Below the pieces are notes generated by a model that was not told the origin of the DNA, did not search any database, and worked only from the letters and a program-made list of their open reading frames with translations. Positions 1 to 9,258 of a DNA stretch of 64,000 bases are shown piece after piece. Origin of the DNA: Flavobacterium sp. 270 (GTDB lineage Bacteria; Bacteroidota; Bacteroidia; Flavobacteriales; Flavobacteriaceae); NCBI RefSeq assembly GCF_004368785.1, contig NZ_SODM01000004.1, forward strand, positions 484,521 to 548,520, read 5' to 3'. Position 1 is the first letter of the stretch, and each line of letters opens with the position of its first letter. The position numbers and the translations under genes were made by a program.

Positions 1-181
1 AACGATTAAAACTTTCTTTTTTGGCTTTTTTATCGGAATGATTGGCTGTTATAAAGGTTTTAATGCCAAAAACGGAACCGAAAGTGTGGGAAGGGCAGCA
101 AACTCTGCTGTCGTAACGGCCTCTTTAAGCATTTTTATTATTGATATGGTAGCGGTGCAGATAACAGATTTATTTTTTTAA
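1..181 (+). CDS. mlaE: MlaE-type ABC transporter permease, C-terminal fragment
   Basis: The gene enters from the left edge; only the last 59 residues are present, read in the frame that starts at base 2 and stops at TAA 179-181. The segment has hydrophobic helices and the sequence CYKGFNAKNGTESVGRA, which matches the conserved cytoplasmic loop of MlaE/YrbE permeases (known from the family), followed by a last membrane helix. MlaE forms the inner-membrane channel of the Mla phospholipid transporter. The next gene, MlaF, begins 4 bases after the stop, so the two are almost certainly co-transcribed. Confidence 0.88.
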   Translation, partial: TIKTFFFGFFIGMIGCYKGFNAKNGTESVGRAANSAVVTASLSIFIIDMVAVQITDLFF

Positions 182-185
182 GATC

Positions 186-962
186 ATGAAAGAAAAATTA
201 CTTAAAGACCCCGTAGTCAAAGAAAAAAAACAAGCTCCTATAATTGAGATCAAAAATCTCCACAAAACATTTGGCGGAGACAATGAAGTTCTTAAAGGGA
301 TAAATCTTACCGTAAACAAAGGCGAAGATTTAGTGATTTTAGGACGTTCCGGATCTGGAAAATCAGTAACCATAAAATGTATTGTGGGTTTGATAACACC
401 AGATGAAGGCGAAATAAAAGTTTTTGATGAAAATGTACTCAACCTTAAAAAAGCAGATCTCAATGCAATAAGAGTCAAAATTGGATTTCTTTTTCAAAGT
501 GGTGCTTTATACGATTCTATGTCCGTTAGAGAAAACCTTGTTTTTACTTTAACCAAACACAAAAGAGATTTATCTGCAGAAGAAATTGAAAACGAGGTTA
601 TGGAAGCGCTGGAGAATGTAGGATTGGGAGATGCAATTGATAAAATGCCGTCTGAACTATCTGGAGGAATGAGAAAAAGAATTGGTCTTGCCAGAACTTT
701 AATCCTTAAACCGGAAATTATTTTATACGATGAACCTACAACAGGATTAGACACTATAACATCTAGAGAAATCAGCGAATTAATCCTTGAAATAAAGCAT
801 AAACAAAAAACATCATCCATCATTATTACGCACGATATGGCGTGTGCAAAACTTACCGCCGATCGCATTATGGTGTTAAAAGAAGGTGTAATTCATGCCG
901 AAGGAACTTACGAAGAACTAGAAAAAGACGAAGACGAATGGGTACGCTCATTTTTTGAATAA
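186..962 (+). CDS. mlaF: MlaF-type ABC transporter ATP-binding protein
   Basis: 258 residues, a complete ABC ATPase that energises phospholipid or lipid movement by the Mla complex at the inner membrane. Walker A GRSGSGKS lies at about residues 53-60, the signature LSGGM at about 158-162, Walker B ending in LYDEP at about 180-184, and the switch His in ITHD at about 217. The N-terminus has about 16 extra charged residues before the ABC fold. It sits 4 bases after MlaE and 23 bases before MlaD, the usual mlaEFD order. Family assignment rests on both sequence and neighbours. Confidence 0.92.
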   Translation: MKEKLLKDPVVKEKKQAPIIEIKNLHKTFGGDNEVLKGINLTVNKGEDLVILGRSGSGKSVTIKCIVGLITPDEGEIKVFDENVLNLKKADLNAIRVKIGFLFQSGALYDSMSVRENLVFTLTKHKRDLSAEEIENEVMEALENVGLGDAIDKMPSELSGGMRKRIGLARTLILKPEIILYDEPTTGLDTITSREISELILEIKHKQKTSSIIITHDMACAKLTADRIMVLKEGVIHAEGTYEELEKDEDEWVRSFFE

Positions 963-985
963 AGCAAAATAAATAATTAGAAATC

Positions 986-1819
986 ATGGAGAAGCAATCT
1001 GAATATACCTGGAAATTAGGAATGTTTGTAACAATAGGCTTAGTGCTGTTTGTAATGGCCGTATATTTTATTGGTAAACAAAAAAACCTATTTGGTTCAA
1101 CCTTTCACATTACCTCACAATTTAAAAACGTAAGCGGTTTAGAAGTCGGAAACAATGTTCGTTTTTCGGGAATCAATGTTGGAACTGTCGAAGAAATAAA
1201 ACTTATAAACGATTCATCTGTCGTAGTGCGATTGGTGATGAAAGATAATGTTCAGGAATTTATCAAAACAGATGCTCGTGCTAGTATTGGTTCTGATGGT
1301 TTGATGGGCGATAAAGTGCTGACTATTTCTCCTGGCACAAAATCTCAGAAAGTAATTGAAAACAACGGTCAAATTGCTTCTGTTGACGGAATTGAAATGC
1401 AGGATTTAATGAAAAGCGTTAAAAAAAGTGTTGACAACGTAGGTGTTATTTCTGATGAACTCGCCATTTTCAGCCACAGCATGAACAACGGAAACGGCGC
1501 CTTGGCGAGATTAGTTCGCGATGATAAAATGGCCAACAGCGTTTCTAATACGCTTTCTAATCTGGAATCTGGTACAAAAGGTTTTAGCGATAATATGGAA
1601 GCTGCAAAAAGTAATTTCCTTCTTAGAGGATATTACAAGAAAAAAGAAAAGCAAAAAGCGAAAAAAGCAGAAGAGCTGAAAGAGAAAAAAGAAGAGCAGC
1701 AGGAAAAAGCAGCTAAAGAAAAAGAGCAGAAAGAAAAGGACCTAAAAGAGCAAAAAGAAAAAGAGGAAAAGCAAAAACAGGAAGACGCTAAAAAAGCCGA
1801 AAAAGATAAAAAGAACTAA
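986..1819 (+). CDS. mlaD: MlaD-type MCE-domain lipid-binding protein
   Basis: 277 residues. One N-terminal membrane helix (about 11-30) is followed by an MCE domain with the typical segment FKNVSGLEVGNNVRFSGINVG (about 47-66). MCE proteins form hexameric rings that pass lipids between membranes, working with MlaE and MlaF. From about residue 215 to the end the protein is almost only K, E, Q and A, predicting a long charged helix or coiled coil that the short E. coli MlaD does not have. The segment could reach across the periplasm or stabilise the ring; that role is inference. Confidence 0.87.
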   Translation: MEKQSEYTWKLGMFVTIGLVLFVMAVYFIGKQKNLFGSTFHITSQFKNVSGLEVGNNVRFSGINVGTVEEIKLINDSSVVVRLVMKDNVQEFIKTDARASIGSDGLMGDKVLTISPGTKSQKVIENNGQIASVDGIEMQDLMKSVKKSVDNVGVISDELAIFSHSMNNGNGALARLVRDDKMANSVSNTLSNLESGTKGFSDNMEAAKSNFLLRGYYKKKEKQKAKKAEELKEKKEEQQEKAAKEKEQKEKDLKEQKEKEEKQKQEDAKKAEKDKKN

Positions 1820-1886
1820 TTGTTTTTTGTGAAAATATTTTTGTGAAATGTGAATTGCAATTTCTTATTCGCCTTAAAAATAAAAA

Positions 1887-1912
1887 TCCGGACTAGATCA
1901 TTTTAGTCCGGA
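1887..1912. terminator. Hairpin after mlaD
   Basis: A 9-bp perfect stem (TCCGGACTA / TAGTCCGGA) lies between mlaD and the AsmA-like gene. A run of A precedes it and only a loose T-rich stretch follows, so the U tract is better on the minus strand. It probably ends the mla transcript, but it is not a textbook terminator in that direction. Confidence 0.5.
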
Positions 1913-1935
1913 ATCAACTTTTAAATCTATCGTAT

Positions 1936-4746
1936 ATGCCAGTCTCATTTAAACATACAGCCTTAAAAATTTTAAAAATTACAGGAATTGTAATTGCAGG
2001 AATTCTGCTGTTACTTTTTTTGCTTCCAATACTTTTTCCCGGAAAAATAGCTTCTGAAGTTAAAAAAGTAGCCAACGAACGTTTGGATTCAAAGTTAGAA
2101 TTTTCGAATTCTAAACTTTCCTTTTTTACCCATTTCCCGTCGCTTACCGTTTCGCTTGACGATTTATCTTTAACGGGTTCAAAACCTTTTAGCAACGATA
2201 CATTATTAAAAGCAGAACAAGTTGCGTTTGGAATTAACTTAAAAAGATTGATTTTTGACAATGAAGTAAAAATCAATAAATTATACGTTTCTAAAGCCGA
2301 TATCAATATAATGGTCAACCAAAAAGGGGAAGCCAATTACAATATTTATGTTGCTCCAGAAGATCGGGACAATAAAAAAGATCCCAATGAGCCGGAAGAA
2401 GGAACTGCAATAAAATTAGAACGAATTGATCTTGAAGATTGTAATGTAAAATACAACGATCGTTCTGCTAAAATTATGGTGGATGCAAAAGGTTTTAATT
2501 ATGTTGGAAAAGGCGATTTAAGCGAAGATATTTTTGATCTTAGAACAGACGCAAAAATTGACAAAGTCGATTTCTTTTACGGACAAACGGCTTATCTACA
2601 GCAAAAAGAAGTCCAAGCCGATTTAATTACCAGAATCAACACGCACGCACTTACTTTTATTCTTCAAAAAAATGAATTGCATATTAATAAACTGCCGCTG
2701 GAATTTACCGGCGTATTTAGCATTTTAAGAGACGGTTATAAAATAAATATCAAAGCCGCATCAGAAAACACAACTGTCAAAGATTTGTTTTCTGTAATGC
2801 CACCAGAATATTTGACCTGGCTGGATGAAACCGAAATTTCGGGCCGAAGTGATTTGCTTTTTACTTTTAAAGGAGATTATAATGTCGCCAAAAAACAAAA
2901 ACCAGATTTAGCTTTCAATCTAAAAATAAATGATGGCGCTATAAATTATCAAAATGCGCCCGTTCCATTAACTGATTTCCAGATGGATCTGAATGCGATT
3001 CTGCCTTCATTAGACATTGAGCAACTTGGAATAAATTTGAGAACACTAAAATTTAAAGTTGGAGAAAAAGATTATTTTACGGCGTATCTGCACAGTAAAG
3101 GCTTTAATGAAATGAACATTAATGCGAGCGTAAAAGGCGCATTAGATCTTGCCGTTGTTGATGCTGCAATTGGTTTGAATACTGTTGATTTAAAAGGACT
3201 TTTAAAAACAGATATTCAGGCAAAAGGACTTTTTAGTACTTCAAAAAAATTATTTCCTAAAACCATCGGAGGAATTTCACTTCGAAATGGCTGGCTCAAA
3301 ACAGACTCCTACCCTAACCCTATTACCAACATTACTTTTGTCGCCAACGTGCTTAATAAAGCAGGAACGTATCAGGATTTAATTGTGGCAGTTGCGCCGG
3401 CTTCGTTTGTTTTTGAAGGAAATCCGATGTACGTAAATGCGACTTTATCTGATTTTAGTGATTTGGCTTATAATGCAAAAATAAAAGGAGAACTCAACGT
3501 TGGGCGCATTTATCAGGTTTTCTCCCGAAAAGGACTCGATGTAACAGGTTACGCCAAAGCCGATCTTTCGCTAAAAGGAAAACAAAGCTATGCTACAACC
3601 GGACAATATGATAAACTGGACAACAGAGGAACTATTGTATTAAAAAACATCAAAGCCACTTCTGAACTTTTCCCAAAAGCTTTTTTTATCAAACAAGGGA
3701 ATTTCCGTTTTCAAAACGAAAAAATGTGGTTTGATAAATTCTACGCTTCTTACGGAAAATCCGATTTTGATATTAACGGATATCTGCTGAATACGATTAA
3801 TTATTTTCTGGAATCACACGGGACTTTGAGCGGCGATTTTACCATGAAATCGAAATTAGTCAACGTTGATGAATTTATGGCGCTTAAAAAAGGCGAAAAC
3901 ACCGATCGTAATCTTGAAGTGCAATATGCAAAAGAAGATCATCCAAAAATGAGCGGTGTTGTAATTATTCCGAAAAACTTAAATGTCGGACTAAAAGCAG
4001 ACGTGAACAAAGTAGAATATAACGGTTTGGTTTTAAATAAACTGAATGGAAAAGTGGGCATTACAAAAGGAGGCTTTTATCTTGAAAATACCACTTTTAA
4101 TATTATCGACTGTATTTTGGGTGTGAGCGCCAATTACAAAGACGAATCGCCAACTTCTGCCCATTTTGATGCTCATTTTACTGCCAAAGACTTTAGTGTA
4201 CAAAGAGCCTACAAAGAAATACCAATGTTTCATGACATGGTTTCTGCTGCAGAAAAAGCAGAAGGAATTATTTCTGTGGATTATAATATCAAAGGCGATT
4301 TAGACGGAAACATGGGGCCAATTTACGAATCGCTGGAAGGCGGCGGAACTCTTAATCTGCGCGATGTCAAAGTAAAAGGATTAAAACTTTTTGAAGGAAT
4401 AAGTTCTAAAACCGGACAAGACGGGCTTAACAATCCTGATATGCAGGGAATTGAAATTAAATCAAATATAGACAACAACCTGATTCACATTGAGCCTTTT
4501 ACGTTTACTGTTGCCAGTTTTAAACCGACTATAAAAGGTACAACAAGTTTTGACGGCCTTCTGGATTTAAGAATGCGTTTGGGTTTACCGTTATTCGGAA
4601 TTATTGGTTTTCCGATTACGATTACGGGAACGCATGAAAATCCTAAAATAAACATCTTCAGTAAAACGGGTGAAAAAATTGACGATGCTGTTTATGATGA
4701 AAAGCATAATAAAGTAATTAAAAAAGAAAAAGTCAGAAAATCTTAA
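1936..4746 (+). CDS. AsmA-family protein, lipid-transport related
   Basis: 936 residues with an N-terminal membrane anchor (about 11-32), then a long beta-rich region and a C-terminal AsmA-like part (segments MRLGLPLFGIIGFPITITGT and SFDGLLDLRMRLG near 870-900). AsmA-like proteins, related to the chorein-type TamB/YhdP group, are thought to carry phospholipids across the periplasm. The length and single N-terminal helix fit that family. It follows the mla genes after a hairpin and is spaced 11 bases from the next gene, so it probably heads its own three-gene unit. The location next to mlaEFD supports a lipid-transport role, by inference. Confidence 0.85.
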   Translation: MPVSFKHTALKILKITGIVIAGILLLLFLLPILFPGKIASEVKKVANERLDSKLEFSNSKLSFFTHFPSLTVSLDDLSLTGSKPFSNDTLLKAEQVAFGINLKRLIFDNEVKINKLYVSKADINIMVNQKGEANYNIYVAPEDRDNKKDPNEPEEGTAIKLERIDLEDCNVKYNDRSAKIMVDAKGFNYVGKGDLSEDIFDLRTDAKIDKVDFFYGQTAYLQQKEVQADLITRINTHALTFILQKNELHINKLPLEFTGVFSILRDGYKINIKAASENTTVKDLFSVMPPEYLTWLDETEISGRSDLLFTFKGDYNVAKKQKPDLAFNLKINDGAINYQNAPVPLTDFQMDLNAILPSLDIEQLGINLRTLKFKVGEKDYFTAYLHSKGFNEMNINASVKGALDLAVVDAAIGLNTVDLKGLLKTDIQAKGLFSTSKKLFPKTIGGISLRNGWLKTDSYPNPITNITFVANVLNKAGTYQDLIVAVAPASFVFEGNPMYVNATLSDFSDLAYNAKIKGELNVGRIYQVFSRKGLDVTGYAKADLSLKGKQSYATTGQYDKLDNRGTIVLKNIKATSELFPKAFFIKQGNFRFQNEKMWFDKFYASYGKSDFDINGYLLNTINYFLESHGTLSGDFTMKSKLVNVDEFMALKKGENTDRNLEVQYAKEDHPKMSGVVIIPKNLNVGLKADVNKVEYNGLVLNKLNGKVGITKGGFYLENTTFNIIDCILGVSANYKDESPTSAHFDAHFTAKDFSVQRAYKEIPMFHDMVSAAEKAEGIISVDYNIKGDLDGNMGPIYESLEGGGTLNLRDVKVKGLKLFEGISSKTGQDGLNNPDMQGIEIKSNIDNNLIHIEPFTFTVASFKPTIKGTTSFDGLLDLRMRLGLPLFGIIGFPITITGTHENPKINIFSKTGEKIDDAVYDEKHNKVIKKEKVRKS

Positions 4747-4757
4747 TTCAAAAAACA

Positions 4758-5246
4758 ATGAAAACTAAAAAACAAAACGGCGGTAGTTCATTCGAAAAAT
4801 TTGCTACCAAAACTTCTAAAGCAGCCGGGAGCACAACCGCTTTTATTAGCGCTTTTTTAATTGTTATTGTTTGGGCAGTTTCGGGACCGTTTTTCAATTA
4901 TTCAGAAACCTGGCAATTGGTTATTAATACCGGAACTACGATTATTACTTTTCTAATGGTTTTTTTAATTCAGAAAGCACAAAATAAAGATTCACTTGCT
5001 ATTCAGCTTAAACTAAATGAATTAGTAGCGTCAAGCGAATTTTCCAGCAATAGTTTGGTCGATATAGAAAGCATGACCGAAGAAGAAATGATTATTGTGC
5101 AGAAATATTATCACAGGCTTAGTGAGCTTGCCAAAAACGATGAAAGCATAAAAACTTCACATTCAGTTGCAGAAGCAGATGATCTGCACGAACGTAAGAA
5201 CGACAGCAGAACTAAACTACAGCATAAAACCAAAACCAAAAAATAA
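4758..5246 (+). CDS. Low-affinity iron permease family small membrane protein
   Basis: 162 residues with two clear membrane helices (about 27-47 and 55-72). The first 90 residues, including the helix pair, GPFFNYSETWQLVINTGTT and FLIQKAQNKDS, match what I know as the low-affinity iron permease family. In bacteria this family is only a name: iron transport has been shown for the fungal founder, not for proteins like this one. The C-terminal tail is charged and rich in K, H and E. It lies 11 bases from both neighbours, suggesting an operon. Confidence 0.78.
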   Translation: MKTKKQNGGSSFEKFATKTSKAAGSTTAFISAFLIVIVWAVSGPFFNYSETWQLVINTGTTIITFLMVFLIQKAQNKDSLAIQLKLNELVASSEFSSNSLVDIESMTEEEMIIVQKYYHRLSELAKNDESIKTSHSVAEADDLHERKNDSRTKLQHKTKTKK

Positions 5247-5257
5247 AAACCAAAAAA

Positions 5258-6457
5258 ATGAAATTACGCTCTACCGAAACATTTTGGCCGTTGCAAAGCG
5301 CCATGAAAATCAGTTACCCGTCAATAGATTCTAATATCAATACAGAAATCTTAATTGTTGGCGGCGGTATAACGGGAGCTTTAATAGCTTACAAATTAAT
5401 TAATGAAGGAAAAAAAATAGTACTGGTAGACCGCCGTGATGTCTGCAACGGAAGTACAGCAGCAAGTACAGCTTTACTTCAATACGAAATTGATGTTCCT
5501 TTGCATGAACTTATAAAACTGAGAGGTACAAAATGTGCTGTTGACAGCTACAGCAATGGTAAAAAAGCCATTTTTGACCTGCGCCATATTGTAGATACTA
5601 TAAAAAGCGACTGCCAGTTTGAGTTTAAAAAAAGCATCTATTTTTCTTCCGTAAAAAAAGACATTCCGTTTTTAAAAAATGAATTCAAAGCCCGAAAACA
5701 AAACGGATTTGATGTAAGCTGGCTGGGTAAATATGAGCTAAAAAAAATGGGACTGAATGCATTGGCTGCAATAGAATCGAAAACAGCCGCCGTAATGGAT
5801 CCTTATAAACTGGCAAATGATCTTTTTAAGTACTGCCAGAAAAAAGGGCTGCAGATTTATGATCGTACTAATATTACTTCGGTTCAGCATCAAAAAGATA
5901 AATGTATTGCTGCAACAGAAAATAAATGCACCATTACAGCCAATCACGTGATATACTGTAGCGGTTACGAAAGTGTTGAAACACTGACAGAAAAAGTAGT
6001 CGATTTAAAAAGTACGTATGTTATTGCATCAGAAAATGTTCCTGATCTTTCTACAGCTTTTAAAAATGCTATTTTCTGGGATACAGCGTCGCCTTACCAT
6101 TATTTTAGATCGACCGCTGATAACCGAATAATTGTTGGAGGTGGTGACGAAGAATTTAGAGACGCTAAAAAGCGTGATAAATTGATCCCGAAAAAAGAGC
6201 AGTATCTTTTAAAACAATTTCAAAAAAAATTCCCCGGAATCACTTTTAAAATCGATTATTCCTGGGCCGGAACTTTTGGAGAAACCAAAGACGGGCTTCC
6301 TTATTTTGGAAAACCTGATCCCAAAAAAAATGAACATTACGTATTAGGTTTCGGAGGAAACGGAATCACTTTCAGCGTAATCGGAATGAATTCGATTTTA
6401 GATTCTCTGGAAAATAAAAAGAATACTGATTTGGAGTATTATCGATTTGGGCGTTGA
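5258..6457 (+). CDS. FAD-dependent oxidoreductase (DAO family)
   Basis: 399 residues. The FAD-binding Rossmann motif GGGITGALIAYKL is at about residues 33-45, followed by the acidic segment VLVDRRD that contacts the ribose. The C-terminal part has the DAO-family ending YFGKPDP...YVLGFGGNGITFSVIGM, which contacts the flavin. DAO-type enzymes oxidise amines or amino acids; the substrate here cannot be told. It has no signal peptide and is probably cytoplasmic. Third gene of the run that begins with the AsmA-like gene. Confidence 0.85.
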   Translation: MKLRSTETFWPLQSAMKISYPSIDSNINTEILIVGGGITGALIAYKLINEGKKIVLVDRRDVCNGSTAASTALLQYEIDVPLHELIKLRGTKCAVDSYSNGKKAIFDLRHIVDTIKSDCQFEFKKSIYFSSVKKDIPFLKNEFKARKQNGFDVSWLGKYELKKMGLNALAAIESKTAAVMDPYKLANDLFKYCQKKGLQIYDRTNITSVQHQKDKCIAATENKCTITANHVIYCSGYESVETLTEKVVDLKSTYVIASENVPDLSTAFKNAIFWDTASPYHYFRSTADNRIIVGGGDEEFRDAKKRDKLIPKKEQYLLKQFQKKFPGITFKIDYSWAGTFGETKDGLPYFGKPDPKKNEHYVLGFGGNGITFSVIGMNSILDSLENKKNTDLEYYRFGR

Positions 6458-6460
6458 AAA

Positions 6461-6523
6461 AGTTACTAAGATACTAAGGTTCTAAGTTACTAAGTTCTTT
6501 CTTAGCAACTTAGAATCTTTCAA
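6461..6523. repeat. CTAAG-type dispersed repeat, hairpin between convergent genes
   Basis: The stretch consists of near-tandem octamers ending in CTAAG or beginning with CTTAG. The halves TTCTAAGTTACTAAG and CTTAGCAACTTAGAA can pair with one G-U. It lies between two converging genes and could act as a bidirectional terminator. The same repeat family occurs again near 7862, 7971, 10531, 10718, 13785 and 33460. Confidence 0.75.
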
Positions 6524-6526
6524 TTA

Positions 6527-6850
6527 CTATAAATAATCTTGTCTAATTGGTGTAAAAACATCAACGACTTCTCCAGCTTCTAGGATCTCAATAGAATGTT
6601 CAATATTTGCCGGAATAGAATATGTATCTCCTTCTTTTAATAAAAATTCTTTTTCATCGAATTTTAGTTTGTAACTTCCAGAAATAACATAGCCGCTTTG
6701 TTCATTTGGATGTTTATGAAATGGTACTGAATCTGTTATTTTATATAACATTTTAGTTACCATCGAATCATTCCCAATTGAAAGAACTACAAAATCTACT
6801 CCTAAAAACTGTCGTGAAACAGCTTCCTCTTTTTTAACAACGTTTTTCAT
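6527..6850 (-). CDS. Cupin-domain protein
   Basis: 107 residues, a single small cupin barrel. Motif 1 appears as HKHPNEQSGYVISGSYKLKF (His residues as metal ligands) and motif 2 as EGDTYSIPANIEHSIE. Such proteins bind a metal and small ligands, or act as isomerases or dioxygenases; nothing here fixes the function. The stop lies close to the repeat hairpin. It begins 15 bases downstream of the MarR-GNAT gene on the same strand, so the two are probably one transcript, and the regulator may control it. Confidence 0.85.
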   Translation of the reverse strand: MKNVVKKEEAVSRQFLGVDFVVLSIGNDSMVTKMLYKITDSVPFHKHPNEQSGYVISGSYKLKFDEKEFLLKEGDTYSIPANIEHSIEILEAGEVVDVFTPIRQDYL

Positions 6851-6864
6851 TCTAATTTTATTTA

Positions 6865-7818
6865 TTAATTAACTTTAAGCTCCATTTGTATGTTACAGCG
6901 CTTGTAAGGTGTTTCAAGACCAAAAACTTTCTCGAAACCTAGTTTATAATACAGGTTTATAGCAGGTTTTAGGATTGTATTGCTTTCCAGATAAATCTTT
7001 TTAGCTCCTAAATCTTTTGCTTTATTTACAACTGCCTGTCCCAAAAGCCAGCCGATATTTTTGCCCTGCGCTTTTGGCGAAACCGCCATTTTTGCCATTT
7101 CAAAATCATAATCCTGATTATTTGTTTTGATGAGTGCGCACACTCCAACAGGGTCATTTTCATATAAAGCCACCAGAATTTTTCCGCCTTTATTTAAGAT
7201 ATATTCTTCAGGATTGTCTAAAGCTTTGTAATCTGCTTCTTCCATTTCAAAATAGGTCGAAATCCATTCTACGTTTAAGGCTCTAAAAGCTTCTTTATAT
7301 TCAGGTTTGTATTCTACGATTTCAACATCTTTGCTTTCGCGAAGTTTTTTCTGATCGCTTACACGTTTAAAAATTGATTTTTGCTGAAGTAAAAATTCCC
7401 ATTCTTCAAGTGCTGCCCAAAGATTATGTTTTGATTCAGAAATCAAATCGTCCATTGCCACTTCAATATCAATTAATTGCTGTTTCATCTTCTGCGAAAG
7501 CGAAATACCTTTTTCTGTTAAAACGACATTGTTTTTGCGTTTATCATCGGTTTTTAAGCTCTCTTCTACAATTCCGGCGCTAATCATTTCCCGAATAATC
7601 TTACTTACAGAAGGCTGAGAATGACCAATTTCATTCGCAATTTCAGTAATTGTGAGTTCTCTTTCTTCAGATAATGTATAAAAAACAGGAAACCACTTTG
7701 GAGCTAAATCCACTCCGTACATTTCGTAAATTTTAGAAGCATCATCTGTAATTGCTGCTGTCATTAAACGCATACGGCTTCCTAATGCCGCTTTGCCTAC
7801 TTTATTAAAAAATTCCAT
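6865..7818 (-). CDS. MarR-type regulator fused to a GNAT acetyltransferase
   Basis: 317 residues in two domains. About 30-145 is a winged-helix MarR domain (LTITEIANEIGHSQPSVSKI is the recognition region; DDKRKNNVVLTEKG is the wing). About 165-315 is a GNAT fold with the acetyl-CoA loop AQGKNIGWLLG and a C-terminal LESNTILKPAINLYYKLGF. Fusions of this type are a known bacterial architecture. The substrate is unknown. It leads the cupin gene. Its upstream region has two palindromes at the expected start of transcription, pointing to autoregulation. Confidence 0.88.
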   Translation of the reverse strand: MEFFNKVGKAALGSRMRLMTAAITDDASKIYEMYGVDLAPKWFPVFYTLSEERELTITEIANEIGHSQPSVSKIIREMISAGIVEESLKTDDKRKNNVVLTEKGISLSQKMKQQLIDIEVAMDDLISESKHNLWAALEEWEFLLQQKSIFKRVSDQKKLRESKDVEIVEYKPEYKEAFRALNVEWISTYFEMEEADYKALDNPEEYILNKGGKILVALYENDPVGVCALIKTNNQDYDFEMAKMAVSPKAQGKNIGWLLGQAVVNKAKDLGAKKIYLESNTILKPAINLYYKLGFEKVFGLETPYKRCNIQMELKVN

Positions 7819-7821
7819 ATC

Positions 7822-7854
7822 ATAATTAATTATATAACCAGTTATGCAAATATA
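7822..7854 (-). promoter_or_regulatory. Promoter and tandem palindromes upstream of the MarR-GNAT gene
   Basis: On the minus strand a -7 element TATATTTG lies at 7847-7854. Immediately downstream are ATAACTGGTTAT (7835-7846, arms ATAAC/GTTAT) and the perfect palindrome ATAATTAATTAT (7822-7833), ending 4 bases before the start codon. The positions would let a bound MarR dimer block initiation. The binding itself is inference. Confidence 0.6.
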
Positions 7855-7923
7855 TTCTTTTTTTAGATACTAAGGTTCTTAGTTGCTAAGATTCTAAGAT
7901 TTTTTTTCTAGAAAAAGAAAAAA

Positions 7924-7960
7924 GCATTCTGAATATTGAATATTCAGAATGCCTTTTTTT
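7924..7960. terminator. Bidirectional terminator after the AraC gene
   Basis: A 13-bp perfect stem (GCATTCTGAATAT / ATATTCAGAATGC) with a 3-base loop, an A run on the left and a T run on the right. On the minus strand it ends the AraC transcript. It is flanked by two inverted copies of the CTAAG repeat (about 7862-7900 and 7971-8018), which match in 19 of 21 positions over their core. Confidence 0.85.
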
Positions 7961-8018
7961 TAAACTTAGTAGCTAAGAACCTTAGTACCTGAGAATCTTA
8001 GAAGCTTAGAACCTTTAC

Positions 8019-9044
8019 CTAAGCTGTAATAGCCAACGGATTCAAATTAAATTTGTATTCTTTTGGACTGCAGTTAAATTTTTGTTTGAAAATTTTAGAG
8101 AAATAACTTCTACTGGTAAAACCAATGCAGTACACAATTTCTGAGATATTTAAGTCTGAAGTCCTAATTAAAATTTCGGCTTTTAGGACTCTCATATGGG
8201 TAATATAATCGTTTACGGTTCTGTTGTGAATCATTTTAAAACCTTCCTGAAGTTTGTTTGGAGACAATCCGGATTTTTTGCTTAATGATTTAATCGTAAA
8301 AGGTTCTTCTGGATTTGCTTTAATAAATTCTGAAAGTTCTTTTATTTCTTCCATTTCTCTTAGAGTCAGACAATTTGCATCTTTTTCTAAAGCATTTAAA
8401 TCGTCTGTATGTTGTTGTATTTCCATTGCCAAAATGATTCTTAAAACGCCTTCTTTCAAAAGGTTTCTTACGATTCCGGTTTGTGTAACAGAATTTAATT
8501 GTTCAATTTTTTCGGCAATTTTCAAATTATAAGAACCGATATAAAAGAAATCCTGAGGCAGATTATCATCAAAAAAAGTTTCTTTTACTTTTTGGTTTAA
8601 AGAATGCAGCTGTTTTTGCGGATCAACCTGCGTGCCTACAATTATGAGTGTAAATTTTGTTTTTTTATTTTTATCAAAAAATAGAACATTGTCCATTTTT
8701 TCTTTTGAAGTTACAATCGCAGTTTGAAACGTTTTTAGTTTACGCTCCTCGCCTTTGCTTCCAAAACTATGAGACAAATTTCCCTGAGAACAATAGGCAA
8801 AATAAATTGGAGAAGACTTTAAGTTGAGAATATCCATTCGGGCATCATCAAAAAAGGTCATATCAAATTGTACGTAAGAAATATTATCATTAAACGAAGC
8901 TCCAACAATAGAACCTGTTGCAAAGTTATTGTCTACTTCAAGCGTATATTCATCTAAATCATAAGTTACTTTTCCGCCGAAGTTTTTATTTAACTCCTCA
9001 AATATATTTTGAGTTTTGTCTGTATTTATAGTAACTATTTTCAT
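8019..9044 (-). CDS. AraC-family transcriptional regulator
   Basis: 341 residues. The C-terminal 100 residues hold two helix-turn-helix motifs of the AraC type: FTIKSLSKKSGLSPNKLQEGF and LNISEIVYCIGFTSRSYFSKIF, followed by the family ending KFNCSPKEYK. The N-terminal 230 residues form a sensor-like region I do not recognise as a named domain. It stands alone between a glycosylase gene on the other strand and a terminator, so the target is not clear from context. Confidence 0.87.
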   Translation of the reverse strand: MKIVTINTDKTQNIFEELNKNFGGKVTYDLDEYTLEVDNNFATGSIVGASFNDNISYVQFDMTFFDDARMDILNLKSSPIYFAYCSQGNLSHSFGSKGEERKLKTFQTAIVTSKEKMDNVLFFDKNKKTKFTLIIVGTQVDPQKQLHSLNQKVKETFFDDNLPQDFFYIGSYNLKIAEKIEQLNSVTQTGIVRNLLKEGVLRIILAMEIQQHTDDLNALEKDANCLTLREMEEIKELSEFIKANPEEPFTIKSLSKKSGLSPNKLQEGFKMIHNRTVNDYITHMRVLKAEILIRTSDLNISEIVYCIGFTSRSYFSKIFKQKFNCSPKEYKFNLNPLAITA

Positions 9045-9258
9045 CTTGAGAGGCTTTAAAATTCAATACTTATTTTTTATCGCTTTTTAGAGAAGAAGTA
9101 GTATCTTGAGAATTCTAAAAAACTGAATTTCAAAGTTCGCTCATACATCAGCCAATAATGTTATATAATTTTTCGATTTTGTTTTATAATTATCTATAAA
9201 CAATAATTTTAACTCAAATAAAATATTTCTTAATTCAAAAGATAAAAATCCATTTGTA

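Noticed and set aside
170..868. Minus-strand frames over mlaF
   Set aside because: Shadows of a gene with complete ABC-ATPase motifs.
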